This document shows positions 1 to 9,378 of a stretch of 64,000 nucleotides of DNA, piece after piece (the stretch's first letter is position 1; each line of letters opens with the position of its first letter). A program made the translations under genes and the position numbers. Location: contig OX392532.1 of the NCBI GenBank assembly GCA_947623455.1, forward strand, positions 6,270,001 through 6,334,000, in the 5' to 3' direction. Source of the stretch: Mimachlamys varia (lineage: Eukaryota > Mollusca > Bivalvia > Pectinida > Pectinidae). The notes below the pieces were generated by a model. It was not told where the DNA came from, ran no database searches, and saw only the letters and a list, made by a program, of their open reading frames with translations.

Positions 1-610
1 GTTCTACGCATCTGACCCTTCTGTTTCTACGTTAGTTTAGAAATTTTTGATTCCCACCTTTTGGCCCCTAGCATCACTGACGAGTCCTAGGAGAACGAAA
101 CAGCTGTATGGTGCAGTTTAATTAATTTTTTCGGCATACTGTATCTATTACTTAATTCAAAAGGTGCAGCACATATGTGTGTTACGTCACTTTTAATGAT
201 TTTTATTCATTCAATACGGTTTCTTTTCAACATCATTTGTCTGTTACCCCATTGGGTATGATTTCCCCCTCCTCGTTTCTTTCGTATGAAAGATGATATT
301 TTGAAACAAAACAATACTATAATGTCACGGAATTCAGTGGAAAAATCAAATCACGATAAAACATTATCATAAATGCGTGCTGAAAACATGGCTTTTAAAA
401 TTTGTATTGGAAGAACGAGAGGGAAAAAAATCACCATCTACTCTACCTCAAGAGTGTAATAGAGATAAATTCTACCCTGGGTTTGATAATTTGCTCGTCC
501 AAGGCTGTGCGTTATATGAATACCCGTTACAGAGCATCCTGTTGGAGTTCACACCTGACCGTTAGGGGAAGAAGACTTGTTCCCGTACTATTTCAAATAA
601 CATCACTAAC
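1..610 (-). other. 3' end region of gene A (tentative terminal exon 527-538) and 3' UTR
   Basis: Gene A exon A7 ends at 611 with a donor (CACAG|GTTAGT) in phase 0, so another exon should lie further left. A possible terminal exon begins at 538. A pyrimidine-rich stretch and CTAAC branch-like motif (about 553-575) precede ...CCAACAG|GAT GCT CTG TAA, which would add three residues and stop at 527-529. A minus-strand AATAAA (202-207) could serve as the poly(A) signal. The terminal exon may equally lie outside the window. Plus-strand ORFs here (377-565, 402-926) are antisense shadows. Bases 117-200 resemble 34044-34125, a dispersed repeat. Confidence 0.3.
117..200 (+). repeat. Dispersed repeat, copy 1 (similar to 34044-34125)
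   Basis: This segment shares the blocks TTTCGGCATACT, TATTACT and ATATGTGTGT(T/A)ACGTCA in the same order and spacing with 34044-34125. It is probably part of an interspersed repeat. Boundaries and family are unknown. Confidence 0.5.
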
Positions 611-1593
611 CTGTGTTTCCAATCCAGCCCTGATCATCGTAGGTATGCTACACGTTCCACCACTGTTAGAAACAGGCATAGGTCGATCGGTCTGTACTGG
701 AGCAGGTCTTTCCTCAATACGGATACATGATTGTATTGTAGAACATTCCCCGACAAGACCACTTGGCTGTGCTGCAGAAGACCTCGTCTCGACATGTGTA
801 CATGACTCTGGCGAAGATCTATTCTTAGCACGAGTGCTTGACTCTTGTGGATCCGGCTGGTTTATCGGTGACGTCGAAAACGTTTTCTCACGAGGACTTT
901 TTAGAACTAAACTTGATTTTTGCTGAGAAATTGAGGATTTAAACGACGAGTTTGCCGAGACTGTTCCAGGGCCGCCATGCCTCGGCACCTCACTACCATT
1001 GCCTATCAAGGATCTGTTGGTGAACGCCTTTGACGCCATCGACATCTGTTCCGTGCTTTTTTTCACTGGAATATTACTGGTACTGGAAAGTAGCAAACTT
1101 TGTGAGAATGACTCTGTGGTTATACAAGACGATCTAGATGACTGTGTGTCCTGTACGCGCTGTTCCTTTGAGACTGGAGGAGTAACAACCACCTGGCTTG
1201 ACCCAGTGTTTTGGCTTGCTTGATTAAGGTTCTGTGATAAACCTGTGGCTGAAGTCGTATATCCTTGATCATCATTTTTGTGTTCTAGATCTTTTAACCT
1301 GCAAGTTAACGTCTTTTGCCTCTGCACCAGCTGGATCAATTGTTTTTGTCGTTTCCCGAGTTGCTCGATCTCGCGCTTGTGTCGGACCCTATCCTGTTTT
1401 GTTTTGGACGTAGACCGTACGATGGCAGTCAATCGCTGTCTGTGACACTTGTGCTGGTTGCTAAGCTGTCGCAACAGTGATTGCAATGTGTCCATGTGTT
1501 GCTTTATTTTTTCAACGTCTAAAAGTTGAACGAAAAAAGCCGAAATTATATCGTGGACGCCGTGTTGATAAAACATGTTCCTATTTCCTCTAT
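611..1593 (-). CDS. Gene A exon A7: coiled coil followed by Ser-rich region
   Basis: Last confidently modelled exon of an unnamed gene. The frame is open throughout (327 codons plus a split codon). The N-terminal part (about 100 residues after FFVQLLDVEKIKQHMDTL) is rich in Leu, Gln, Lys and Arg with heptad-like spacing and should form a coiled coil. It is followed by a low-complexity Ser/Thr/Pro/Gln-rich stretch. The phase-1 acceptor is either AAG|AT at 1593 or GAG|GA a few bases downstream; both keep the frame. The donor at 611 is phase 0. The methionine at 1576 is internal if exon A6 is real, and the A6 phase agrees. No catalytic motif is visible, and I do not recognise the family. A structural or chromatin-associated protein would fit the composition, but that is a guess. 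Confidence 0.7.
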
Positions 1594-1908
1594 CTTAAAT
1601 ACTATTTTCCATGAGAGGTAAGCCTCACAAATCATTTGTCTATTAAAGTAAAAAAAGTAAAAAAAAAAAAAATTCATAAAGCATCATGTTGTCACATACA
1701 GCTAACTAATATTAATATAAACATATCTTTTGAATTCGATGTTCTTGCACAGTGGATTAAAGGCAATGCCTGCTTTTACACGGATACTCACACTGCCATT
1801 GGGTACCTATCAAGTGAAGTAAGTTGATTTAAGAAATAACGGAACACGTGCATTACCATTTGACAAGAGTAGTTACATTAATAAATCGGTGGACGCAATA
1901 CAGCTTAC

Positions 1909-1996
1909 CTCGTAAAAGGTGTGATTTGCATAGTTGTTTGTCGACATAGTCTTGCTGTTTGATGATCTTTTTGAATATCGCCTCCTCTCGGTCATG
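1909..1996 (-). CDS. Gene A exon A6 (88 nt)
   Basis: Too short for standard ORF lists but well supported. The acceptor ...TACTCAG|CATGAC follows a T-rich tract and the donor is CGAG|GTAAGC. The phase 0-to-1 reading gives HDREEAIFKKIIKQQDYVDK and then QLCKSHLLR, a charged helical segment that leads directly into the coiled coil of exon A7. Its phases match both neighbours. Confidence 0.7.
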
Positions 1997-2367
1997 CTGA
2001 GTATTTAGACAAATAGATAAGAGGTAAAATGAAGTGTAATTATTGGGTGTTTTACAGATGGCAACAACACGTCACAGCGTTACCACAAACATTATATTAC
2101 ATTCCAAATCACCAATATACATGGGGAAAGTTACGTGATAAATGTGTTAATTATTCATGTCGAAAGTGTCAACACAAAAGCTGCGAAACAAGATCAGAAA
2201 ACCAAGAATATGCATTATGGGAAGTACGTGTGTTTTCAAAAACGTCAGATTCCTTTTTATGTAAAAAGTTACTACCTGCAGTAATAGAGTACAATTAGGT
2301 GAATTTGATTTTTGACAGCTGATTTTACCTAATTCGGCCTACTGAGGCTAAGCTCACAAGAATTTTA

Positions 2368-2660
2368 GTGCTGGTCACACAAATTGGTTGTGTACACTAC
2401 CATAAGTAATAATATAAAGGTATTTCTGGCTAGGCGATTTGGTGTCAGAGATCCTGCGTTCTAGCCCCGGATAGAGCACGAGTCAAAATTGTCTTCCTTT
2501 GTCATTTGTATTTCCGTTTTATTAATAAATATATTAAAAACAATGCACTTAGTGTTGTTGATCCGAAGGTTAACATGTGAATTTCCTGTCGTAATTGTAC
2601 CGGGTTTAATATAAGTATAAAGTAGTACACTAGTACACACCATATTTGTGTGACCAGCAC
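2368..2660. mobile_element. Terminal-inverted-repeat element in gene A intron
   Basis: The ends are inverted copies: GTGCTGGTCACACAAAT at 2368 and its reverse complement ending at 2660, followed inward by further matching bases (GGT/TGTGTAC). Related sequence CTGAGGCT(A/T)A flanks both sides. This looks like a small non-autonomous element of about 290 bp. An internal stretch (about 2428-2480) contains GTTCTAGCCCC and an upstream TGGCTAGGCG that loosely resemble tRNA B and A boxes. No transposase is encoded. Confidence 0.45.
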
Positions 2661-2841
2661 CTGAGGCTTAATGAGTTGTTTTCAATGGTTTAGATTCGAG
2701 ATACCGGTCATTTACAGTTTTTCAACGACAAAGGAAACATTTGCTTTCGAAAGCTCACAAGGCAAGTTTTCAATTCATGTTTTTGTTCAAAACTTTACAT
2801 CAGACTTAGCATTTGCTGGTTGGGTAGTTACGGGTGCTTAC

Positions 2842-2936
2842 CTCTGCTACTACAGGACTGCTTTCGCGAGGTGATATGGTTGACTGACTTGCATATCCTT
2901 TTTGTGGCGTAGATTTGAGATTTTCTTGTTTGTCAT
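2842..2936 (-). CDS. Gene A exon A5 (95 nt)
   Basis: The acceptor TTTACCTTAG|AT and the donor GCAGAG|GTAAGC bound 95 nt read in phase 1-to-0: D-DKQENLKSTPQKGYASQS, then TISPRESSPVVAE. The Ser/Pro-rich composition matches exon A4. Joining it to the internal donor of A4 gives a split GAT codon, and its downstream phase 0 matches A6. The plus-strand ORF over it (2671-2874) is antisense. Confidence 0.65.
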
Positions 2937-3511
2937 CTAAGGTAAATAATTATAGCATTGTCAGAATAAAAAAAATGTACTATTTATCACATGAAAAATA
3001 GCAGCAGCAATAATTCTTTCGACGACAAGTATACACATATACAGACGTGTTCCTACTGTAGACGCAATATCATTTTATTAGCATGAGAAAGATACATGAA
3101 ACTAAAGGAAACAAAAACAAATGATATCAGTACCCATTAATAACACATTGAATATCCAAGTGTTTTTGTTTATTGTTTAAAGAAGGACATAAGGATAACC
3201 ATGCACTACGGTTGACCCCGGGATCCATGGCTTTACTAGTGTACCGCTCTACTGAATGAGCTTGATAAATTCTCCCTAACTGAATCTGTCGTCTAGTATT
3301 TTATCAGGGTGACATTTACATTCCTCCAAGAAATCGTCAAGTATCGCTGAGTGTTTTTCAAATCTCCCGCGACCCTTAGTAGTCTCGTACGTCTGAGAAT
3401 TTGTAAAGAGTGTGAGTCTAAAAGGAGGATACAAAGCATGTAATGTGCTCTTACACTTATTGTTTCGCTTGTGTTTTATTGATGTAATTATGACGTGTTG
3501 TTGAACCTTAC

Positions 3512-4199
3512 CTAAATCAACCGGTGAGTCAACACGCCGACATTTCCAAGGGGACTCCTCTAACATTGCCTGTTCTTGACCAGGACTTAGTTTCCTGGCG
3601 CTCGTGTCGTTATTTCTCAAGCTCTGTGAGCTACCTGTCCTCTTCGTCTGATCATCAGAGCTGGTACGTGATACATTAGTCTCCTGACTATCGTTACTTC
3701 TTAAGAATGTTTTGACTGAATACCTACCAAGCTCTTCTGAGCTTGGAGTGCTCCTCGGATTGACAGCGGATTTACGATTTTCTCCCGAGCTCGGAGTGCT
3801 TCTTGAGTATACGTCCTCTGAACATTGAGTGCTATACAGCCGACACATTTTGCCTTGGGGACTTTTGGTCTTTCCAGAGCAATTCTTGCGTTCTTCTGAA
3901 TCAATTCTCCTCGTACCATTACTATGGGACAGTCCAGGGCTCTGAGCAAACAAGTTAGGGGAGAGGTGGTTCATGGGGGACACAGTAGGTTCCTGATAAT
4001 CTGGTTGGACAGATTGTATGGGTAAAATTTCGCTTTGGTCACCAGAACTCTGGGTGTCATCAAAAAGTAGCTGAGACGCCTGGTCCTCTGGTACGGATTT
4101 GGGATCATCATTATGCTGTGTTTGTTCTGTGTGTCGAAGTAATGACTCGGACATCACAGAATCATGGTCCGAGTCTTCCGCGGCCGAAAGATCAGTGTC
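3512..4199 (-). CDS. Gene A exon A4: Ser/Asp/Gln-rich disordered region
   Basis: An open exon (acceptor TGTTGTAG|GACACT at 4199) encodes about 229 residues very rich in Ser, Gln, Asp, Asn and Thr. It contains repeated STPSSGE/STPSSEE segments and several SQ/TQ and SP sites, typical of a disordered, phosphorylated linker. The frame stays open down to a TAG at 3276. However, a good donor (GATTTAG|GTAAGG) at 3512, in phase 1, joins exactly in frame to exon A5. I therefore treat 3276-3511 as intron read-through or an alternative 3' end. Function unknown. Confidence 0.7.
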
Positions 4200-4572
4200 C
4201 TACAACACAATTTGAGGAGAAAGATAACTTGTTACAATATTAGAGTTTAATGAAAAAGATAAAGCACATGTACAATAAAGGAATCAGGTCATGTTCCTAC
4301 GCAATACAAACTATGTTTGTCAACAAACTGGTTCATGTAGTAACCGGAGATACTGTTTGCAATGATTGTAGTGGCATAGACACTTTTATAAGAATAAAAT
4401 AAAAACAGAAATTTTATATATTCATTATAACATAAATACGAGTGTTCGATTCACAAAAAATGCAACAGTTGCATGCTCAAATTCTACTTCAATTTTGCGT
4501 ATGTTTTGCCTTATGGGACTTGTAAATCACAAAGTAGATACATTTACTTGTTAAATGTACTAAAAAGCCTAC

Positions 4573-4625
4573 CCTGCGAGACCATGTGGATGTATGTACG
4601 GGCAACACCGGGGACAATGTTCTGT
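4573..4625 (-). CDS. Gene A exon A3 (53 nt)
   Basis: A small exon with a textbook acceptor (TTTTCTTTTTCAG|AC) and donor (CGCAGG|GTAGGC). Read in phase 1-to-0 it gives D-RTLSPVLPVHTSTWSRR and continues in frame into A4 (DTDLSAAEDSD). The phase agrees on both sides. Confidence 0.6.
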
Positions 4626-5109
4626 CTGAAAAAGAAAACAGTATCCGGTATGAGTAATCAGACGGTTTAAAAAAAAAAACATTGGAGTTACCTAGGTGCT
4701 GATACAATTATAATTGCCCAGATTTGTTTCTAGCATAATTTAAAATTTAAACCTTAACCAATATTTAAAAAAATTGTATTCAAAAAGACAATCTACAGAC
4801 AGAAAGAAAAAAGCAAATATTCAGATAGATATTCTAATTATACTGACAGATGGCATTCACACTCTTTGGTAAATTACATTTAGAATAATCAGGTCCTAGC
4901 TTCCAATACAATGATTTTCGAGATCGATGTCGACTGCTCATAAGCAAACTAACAACACAGGGATTTGAGAGATGCAAGTTGATCAGAACTATGGACAAGT
5001 TTTATAGTCGCCATCTTTGTCTCATTGAAAAATATTCTGTATCTTTGTGTGACATGAAGATGGACGTTTTTAAGTATGCTCATTGGTAAGCTTACTTGTT
5101 GTGATTGAC

Positions 5110-5262
5110 AATGACTCGGTTCTCAATTCGAGGACCTGATGTTTACTTGAATGTGACCAAGATTTACAAGACGGGTGTCGTCGATAAAGCAGAAGACGCT
5201 TACTCTTCTGAAACATCTGGTCTTAGTCTCTTGTGCTTTTACGAGGGTCTCCATGTAAATAT
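5110..5262 (-). repeat. Dispersed repeat (inverted relative to 63105-63230)
   Basis: The minus strand here aligns well with the plus strand at 63105-63230. Shared blocks include GAGTAAGCG, TTCTGCTT, ATCGACGACACCCG and GGTCACATTCAAGTAAA. I recall very similar sequence being abundant in bivalve genomes, but that is memory and not a search. It lies between exons A2 and A3 and the short plus-strand ORF over it is not a gene. Confidence 0.6.
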
Positions 5263-5432
5263 TTCCTTTGTTCCTTTTTGCCTTCAGTTTAATCGATTTT
5301 GAGTTCGGATTATGATTTTGTCAACGCTTCAGTATTCTCTATTTATTTCCTCAATAGCAAAGCGTTCAGGTGATAAATCAAATTACTCTTCAGGCAACGT
5401 TAACATGAACGTTTTTGCAGAACGTAACATAC

Positions 5433-5470
5433 CTGTGACATCCGTTTGAAGAACCACGTTCTTGTCTAGC
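5433..5470 (-). CDS. Gene A exon A2 (38 nt micro-exon)
   Basis: The acceptor TTTATTTCAG|GCTAG and donor GTCACAG|GTATGT bound 38 nt. The phase 2-to-1 reading gives LDKNVVLQTDVT and joins in frame to A3. The splice sites are strong; coding status rests on phase agreement with A3 and on the proposed A1. Confidence 0.55.
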
Positions 5471-5826
5471 CTGAAATAAACAACAAGATATCAGAATACC
5501 ATTCTTATGGTACAAAACGTCAGGTTAATTTATGTTGTGATTTAAAAGTCCGTTTACACACACCTTGTTAAGGATGGGCACACATTCAGGTAACTTAAAG
5601 TATTAAAATAATGATATCGTTATCCATGAGTGAAGTAACAACCTTCTAAAAGTAATACCTTTTATCACTAGTATTGACAAAGACTGGGTCTTGTCTCTAA
5701 AAATTAGCAGATAGATCTCACATCATTTGAAAACTAACTCACATTAATAATGTTTAACGTTTAGCCAGTATAGAGACAGACTAGACATAAGGTAAAGTAA
5801 CTGATATTACTTTAAGTGATTAACTG

Positions 5827-6534
5827 TTGTTCTCCCCGTATGGTGACCTTTACTCCTCCCCGTATGGTGACCTTTACTCCACCCCGTATGCTGACCTTTA
5901 CTACTCCTCGTATGGTGACCTTTACTACTCCTCGTATGGTGACCTTTACCCCTCCCCGTATGATGACCTTTACTCCTCCCCGTATGGTGACCTTTACTCC
6001 TCCCCGTATGGTGACCTTTACTCCTCCCCGTATGGTGACCTTTACTACTCCTCGTATGGTGACCTTTACCCCTCCCCGTATGATGACCTTTACTCCTCCC
6101 CGTATGGTGACCTTTACTCCTCCCCGTATGATGACCTTTACTCCTCCCCGTATGGTGACCTTTACTCCTCCCCGTATGGTGACCTTTACTCCTCCCCGTA
6201 TGCTGACCTTTACTACTCCTCGTATGGTGACCTTTACCCCTCTCCGTATGATGACCTTTACTCATCCCCATATAGTGACCTTTACCCCCTGTATGGTGAC
6301 CTTTATTCCCCGTATGGTGACCTTTACTACTCCTCGTATGGTGACCTTTACTCCTCCCCGTATGGTGACCTTTACTCATCCCCATATAGTGACCTTTATT
6401 CCCCGCACGATGACCTTTACTCCTCCCCGTGTGGTGACCTTTACTCATCCCCATATAGTGACCTTTACTCCCTGTATGGTGACCTTTACTCCCCGTACGA
6501 TGACCTTTACTCCTCCCCGTAGGGTGACCTTTAT
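5827..6534. repeat. 24-bp minisatellite array S3a (about 29 units)
   Basis: Tandem units of TATGGTGACCTTTACTCC followed by TCCCCG (24 bp), with occasional 21-bp variants. All length variants are multiples of three, so three frames stay open: YGDLYSSP and MVTFTPPR on the plus strand, GHHTGRSK on the minus strand. I regard these as periodicity artefacts. The array sits in the intron between proposed exon A1 and exon A2. Confidence 0.9.
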
Positions 6535-6537
6535 TCC

Positions 6538-6764
6538 TATATAATGGAAATTAATCAATTTATGTGCGGTGTGGGCAGTTAAATTATTGGGAAAGCGCGC
6601 CAAATATAGTGATAAATCTCAAAATAGCACGAGATACTGCGACCCCAGGTGTGAAGATAGTTTCTTGTAAACAAATCCAGGCGATACAGGAACAGAGTGA
6701 TGACACATTGTGTGATTTCACATTATTTTCATAGGAGTGTTTCTAGGAATGTAAACAATTATGT
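6538..6764. repeat. Direct repeat flanking S3b, copy 1
   Basis: About 227 bp, nearly identical to 7927-8143. Both begin at ATAATGGAA and end near GGAATGTAAACAATTATG. The pair brackets array S3b and suggests a segmental duplication that included flanking single-copy DNA. Confidence 0.85.
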
Positions 6765-6765
6765 A

Positions 6766-7700
6766 TGGTATGGTGACCTTTACTCCTCTCCGTATGGTGA
6801 CCTTTAATTTACTCCTATCCGTATGGCGACCTTTACTTCTCCGCGTATGGTGACCTTTACTCATCCCCATATAGTGATCTTTACTCCCCGTATGGTGACC
6901 TTTACTCCCCGTATGGTGACCTTTACTCCTCTCCGTATGGTGACCTTTACTTCTATCCGTATACCGACCTTTACTTCTCCCCGTATGGTGACCTTTACTC
7001 CTATCCGTATGGTGACCTTTACTCATCCCCATATAGTGACCTTAACTCCCCGTATGGTGACCTTTACTCCCCGTATGGTGAACTTTACTCCTCCCGGTAT
7101 GGTGACCTTTACTCACCCCCGTATGGTGATCTATACTACTCCCCGTATGGTGACCTTTACTCCTCCCGGTATGGTGACCTTTACTCACCCCCGTATGGTG
7201 ACCTTTACTCCCCGTACGCTGACCTTAACTCCTCCCCGTATTGTGACCTTTACTACTCCGAGTACGGTGATCTTAACTCCTCCCGGTATGGTGACCTTTA
7301 CTCCTCCCCGTATGATGACCTTTACTCCTCCGCGTATGGTGACCTTTACTACACCCCGTATGGTGACCTTTACTCGTCCCGGTATGGTGAACTTTACTCG
7401 TCCCCGTATGATGACCTTTACTCCTCCCCGTAAAGTGACCTTACCTCCTCCCCGTATGGTGACCTTTACTCGTCCCCGTATGGTGACTTTTACTCGTCCC
7501 CGTATGGTGACCTATATTACTCCCCGTATTGTGACCTTTACTCGTCCCAATATAGTGACCTTTACTCCTACCCGTATGGTGATCTTTACTCGTCCCCGTA
7601 TGGTGACTTTACCTCCACGTATGGTGACCTTTACTCGTTCCCGTATGGTGACCTTACCTCCCCGTATGGTGACCTAACGTTCTCTCCGTATGGTTACCTT
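6766..7700. repeat. 24-bp minisatellite array S3b (about 39 units, more diverged)
   Basis: Same unit as S3a with more substitutions and 21-bp variants (for example CCCGTATGGTGACCTTTACT repeats). The plus-strand MVTFTPPR frame is open from 6823 to 7677 while the YGDLYSSP frame is broken (CCG TAA near 7431), arguing against selection on one reading frame. Confidence 0.9.
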
Positions 7701-7926
7701 TACTCACATCTTTAGGCCGAGAAGTGACGTATACGGTGCAATCAGATCGCCATTCTCGTCACTGTTCCTTGTAGTGTTCGTAACTATGGATACAGCATCG
7801 TCGCATACCTCCGTTAATATGGAAACTCCGTCGCCATTTACCTCCGCCATGTCTGTAGTATAGATCAGTACAATCAGTTAAGACTGTCAATGCACCGTGT
7901 CACATTACAAATACTTGGAAAAACGA

Positions 7927-8143
7927 TATAATGGAATTTAATCAATTTATGTGCGGTGTGGGCAGTTAAATTATTGGGAAAGCGCGCCAAATATAGTGAT
8001 AAATCTCAAAATAGCACGAGATACTGCGACCCTGGTGTGAAGATAGATTCTTGTAAACAAATCCAGGCGATACAGGAACAGAGCGATGACACGGTATGAT
8101 TTCACATTATTTTCATAGGAGTGTGTCTAGGAATGTAAACAAT
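7927..8143. repeat. Direct repeat flanking S3b, copy 2
   Basis: Second copy of the segment at 6538-6764 with few differences. It ends where plus-strand sequence toward exon A1 begins. Confidence 0.85.
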
Positions 8144-8386
8144 TATGATACATGTACGTATAAAGACATATGATAAAAGAATCCATTATAAATTTTGTTA
8201 CATTTCAAATCAACCTAAATCAGGTTTTAGTTTTGATTCCATAAACTCAGGTATAATTCTGATAGTGTTACGTAAAAAACAAATCGTCACGAGTTTCAGC
8301 TTTAGGGGGTTACGTGACGAAAGTGATATAAATTCAGAAATTTACAAAGTGCTTAAAATCTAATGAGGTAAGTATAATATACTTAC

Positions 8387-8472
8387 TTGATCCATATACC
8401 TGTTGGCAACGATCCGGTCTCGAAGCCATTTTCATTTACATCCACGAAGCATGTTGTTGCATGCACATACAT
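8387..8472 (-). CDS. Gene A proposed first coding exon A1
   Basis: ATG at 8472 opens MYVHATTCFVDVNENGFETG and SLPTGIWI, then a split lysine codon at a strong donor (ATCAA|GTAAGT, phase 2). This joins exon A2 in frame (K-LDKNVVLQ). The start context is weak, the exon is only 86 nt, and the upstream frame is open only to a nearby stop, so an additional 5' exon is possible. The support is phase match and donor strength. Confidence 0.4.
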
Positions 8473-9137
8473 GAGGTCAAATACACAGAGATATTTGTCA
8501 ACATGTGTCACTTATATGTACGGTTATGATGTTTATATCTGCCCCCCCCCCCCCCCCGCAATGAAATAGGGGCATATAGTGTTAGCCATGTCCGTCTCGT
8601 CCCGTGCTATTGTAACCAGCTTATTCAAATAACTGCTGATCCGATTGTCATCAATCTTCGCTTACGTAATAAGCATGAAGAACTAATTTCATAAGGGGGA
8701 GGGGATATTTATGTCTCACAGACAATTCTAGTTTTATTATTAATTAAAAAACGCATAGAATAACTTTTTGGTCAAAGTATCAATATGAATAGTTGATCTC
8801 ATAAGGATTAAAGAATTACAATGCTATGCAATAGTTGGTGATGTTGGCGTTTTTTTTATAATTTGATAATTTCTCCGGGCCAGGTCATGTCTTCCTGGTT
8901 GTAAAATTAAAACTGGCCTAATCGTGTTTCACAGAATTGTCAGGTCCCCTAACGGGCGACATTCTATTTATCGGTCACCTAAATTGTATTCATATCGACT
9001 GTATACTACATCTGGTAACCGTTCAATGCTTATATTTACATTTCGGATAATTTTAAGATATACCTGTATCTATTTCTTTGGGAGAAAGTCGGTAAACGTT
9101 CTCCATTTTTCCATGTGTGTTTCTTTACAGGAAGAGT

Positions 9138-9378
9138 CTGATTTAAATCAATATCATCTGAGCTATTGACTCCAAGCCATTATTCATGTTATCTGAGGCG
9201 GAGTGCAAAGCGTTGGCGTAACGTAGTCCATTATGGCGTCATAAATGACGTCACAATAACCTGATTTAAATCAGTGTCATCTGAGCGATTGATTCAAAGC
9301 CATCATACATGCTATCTGAGGCGGAGTGCAAAGCTTTGATATAACATAGTCCAACATGGCGTCAGAAATAACGTCATG
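9138..9378. repeat. Two tandem copies of a 123-bp unit
   Basis: Starts at CTGATTTAAATCA (9138) and repeats at 9261 with about 85-90% identity, through CTATCTGAGGCGGAGTGCAA to the CGTCA motif at each end. The first copy carries TGACGTCA (9247-9254) and the second a degenerate version. Confidence 0.8.

Noticed and set aside
402..926. Plus-strand 174-aa ORF (and 999-1223)
   Set aside because: Antisense to the Ser-rich coding exon A7; codon pattern is explained by the minus-strand gene.
3276..3511. C-terminal coding part of the 293-aa ORF
   Set aside because: A good in-frame-compatible donor at 3512 joins to A5 with phase agreement; the segment loses the Ser-rich composition and looks like intron read-through, although an alternative isoform remains possible.
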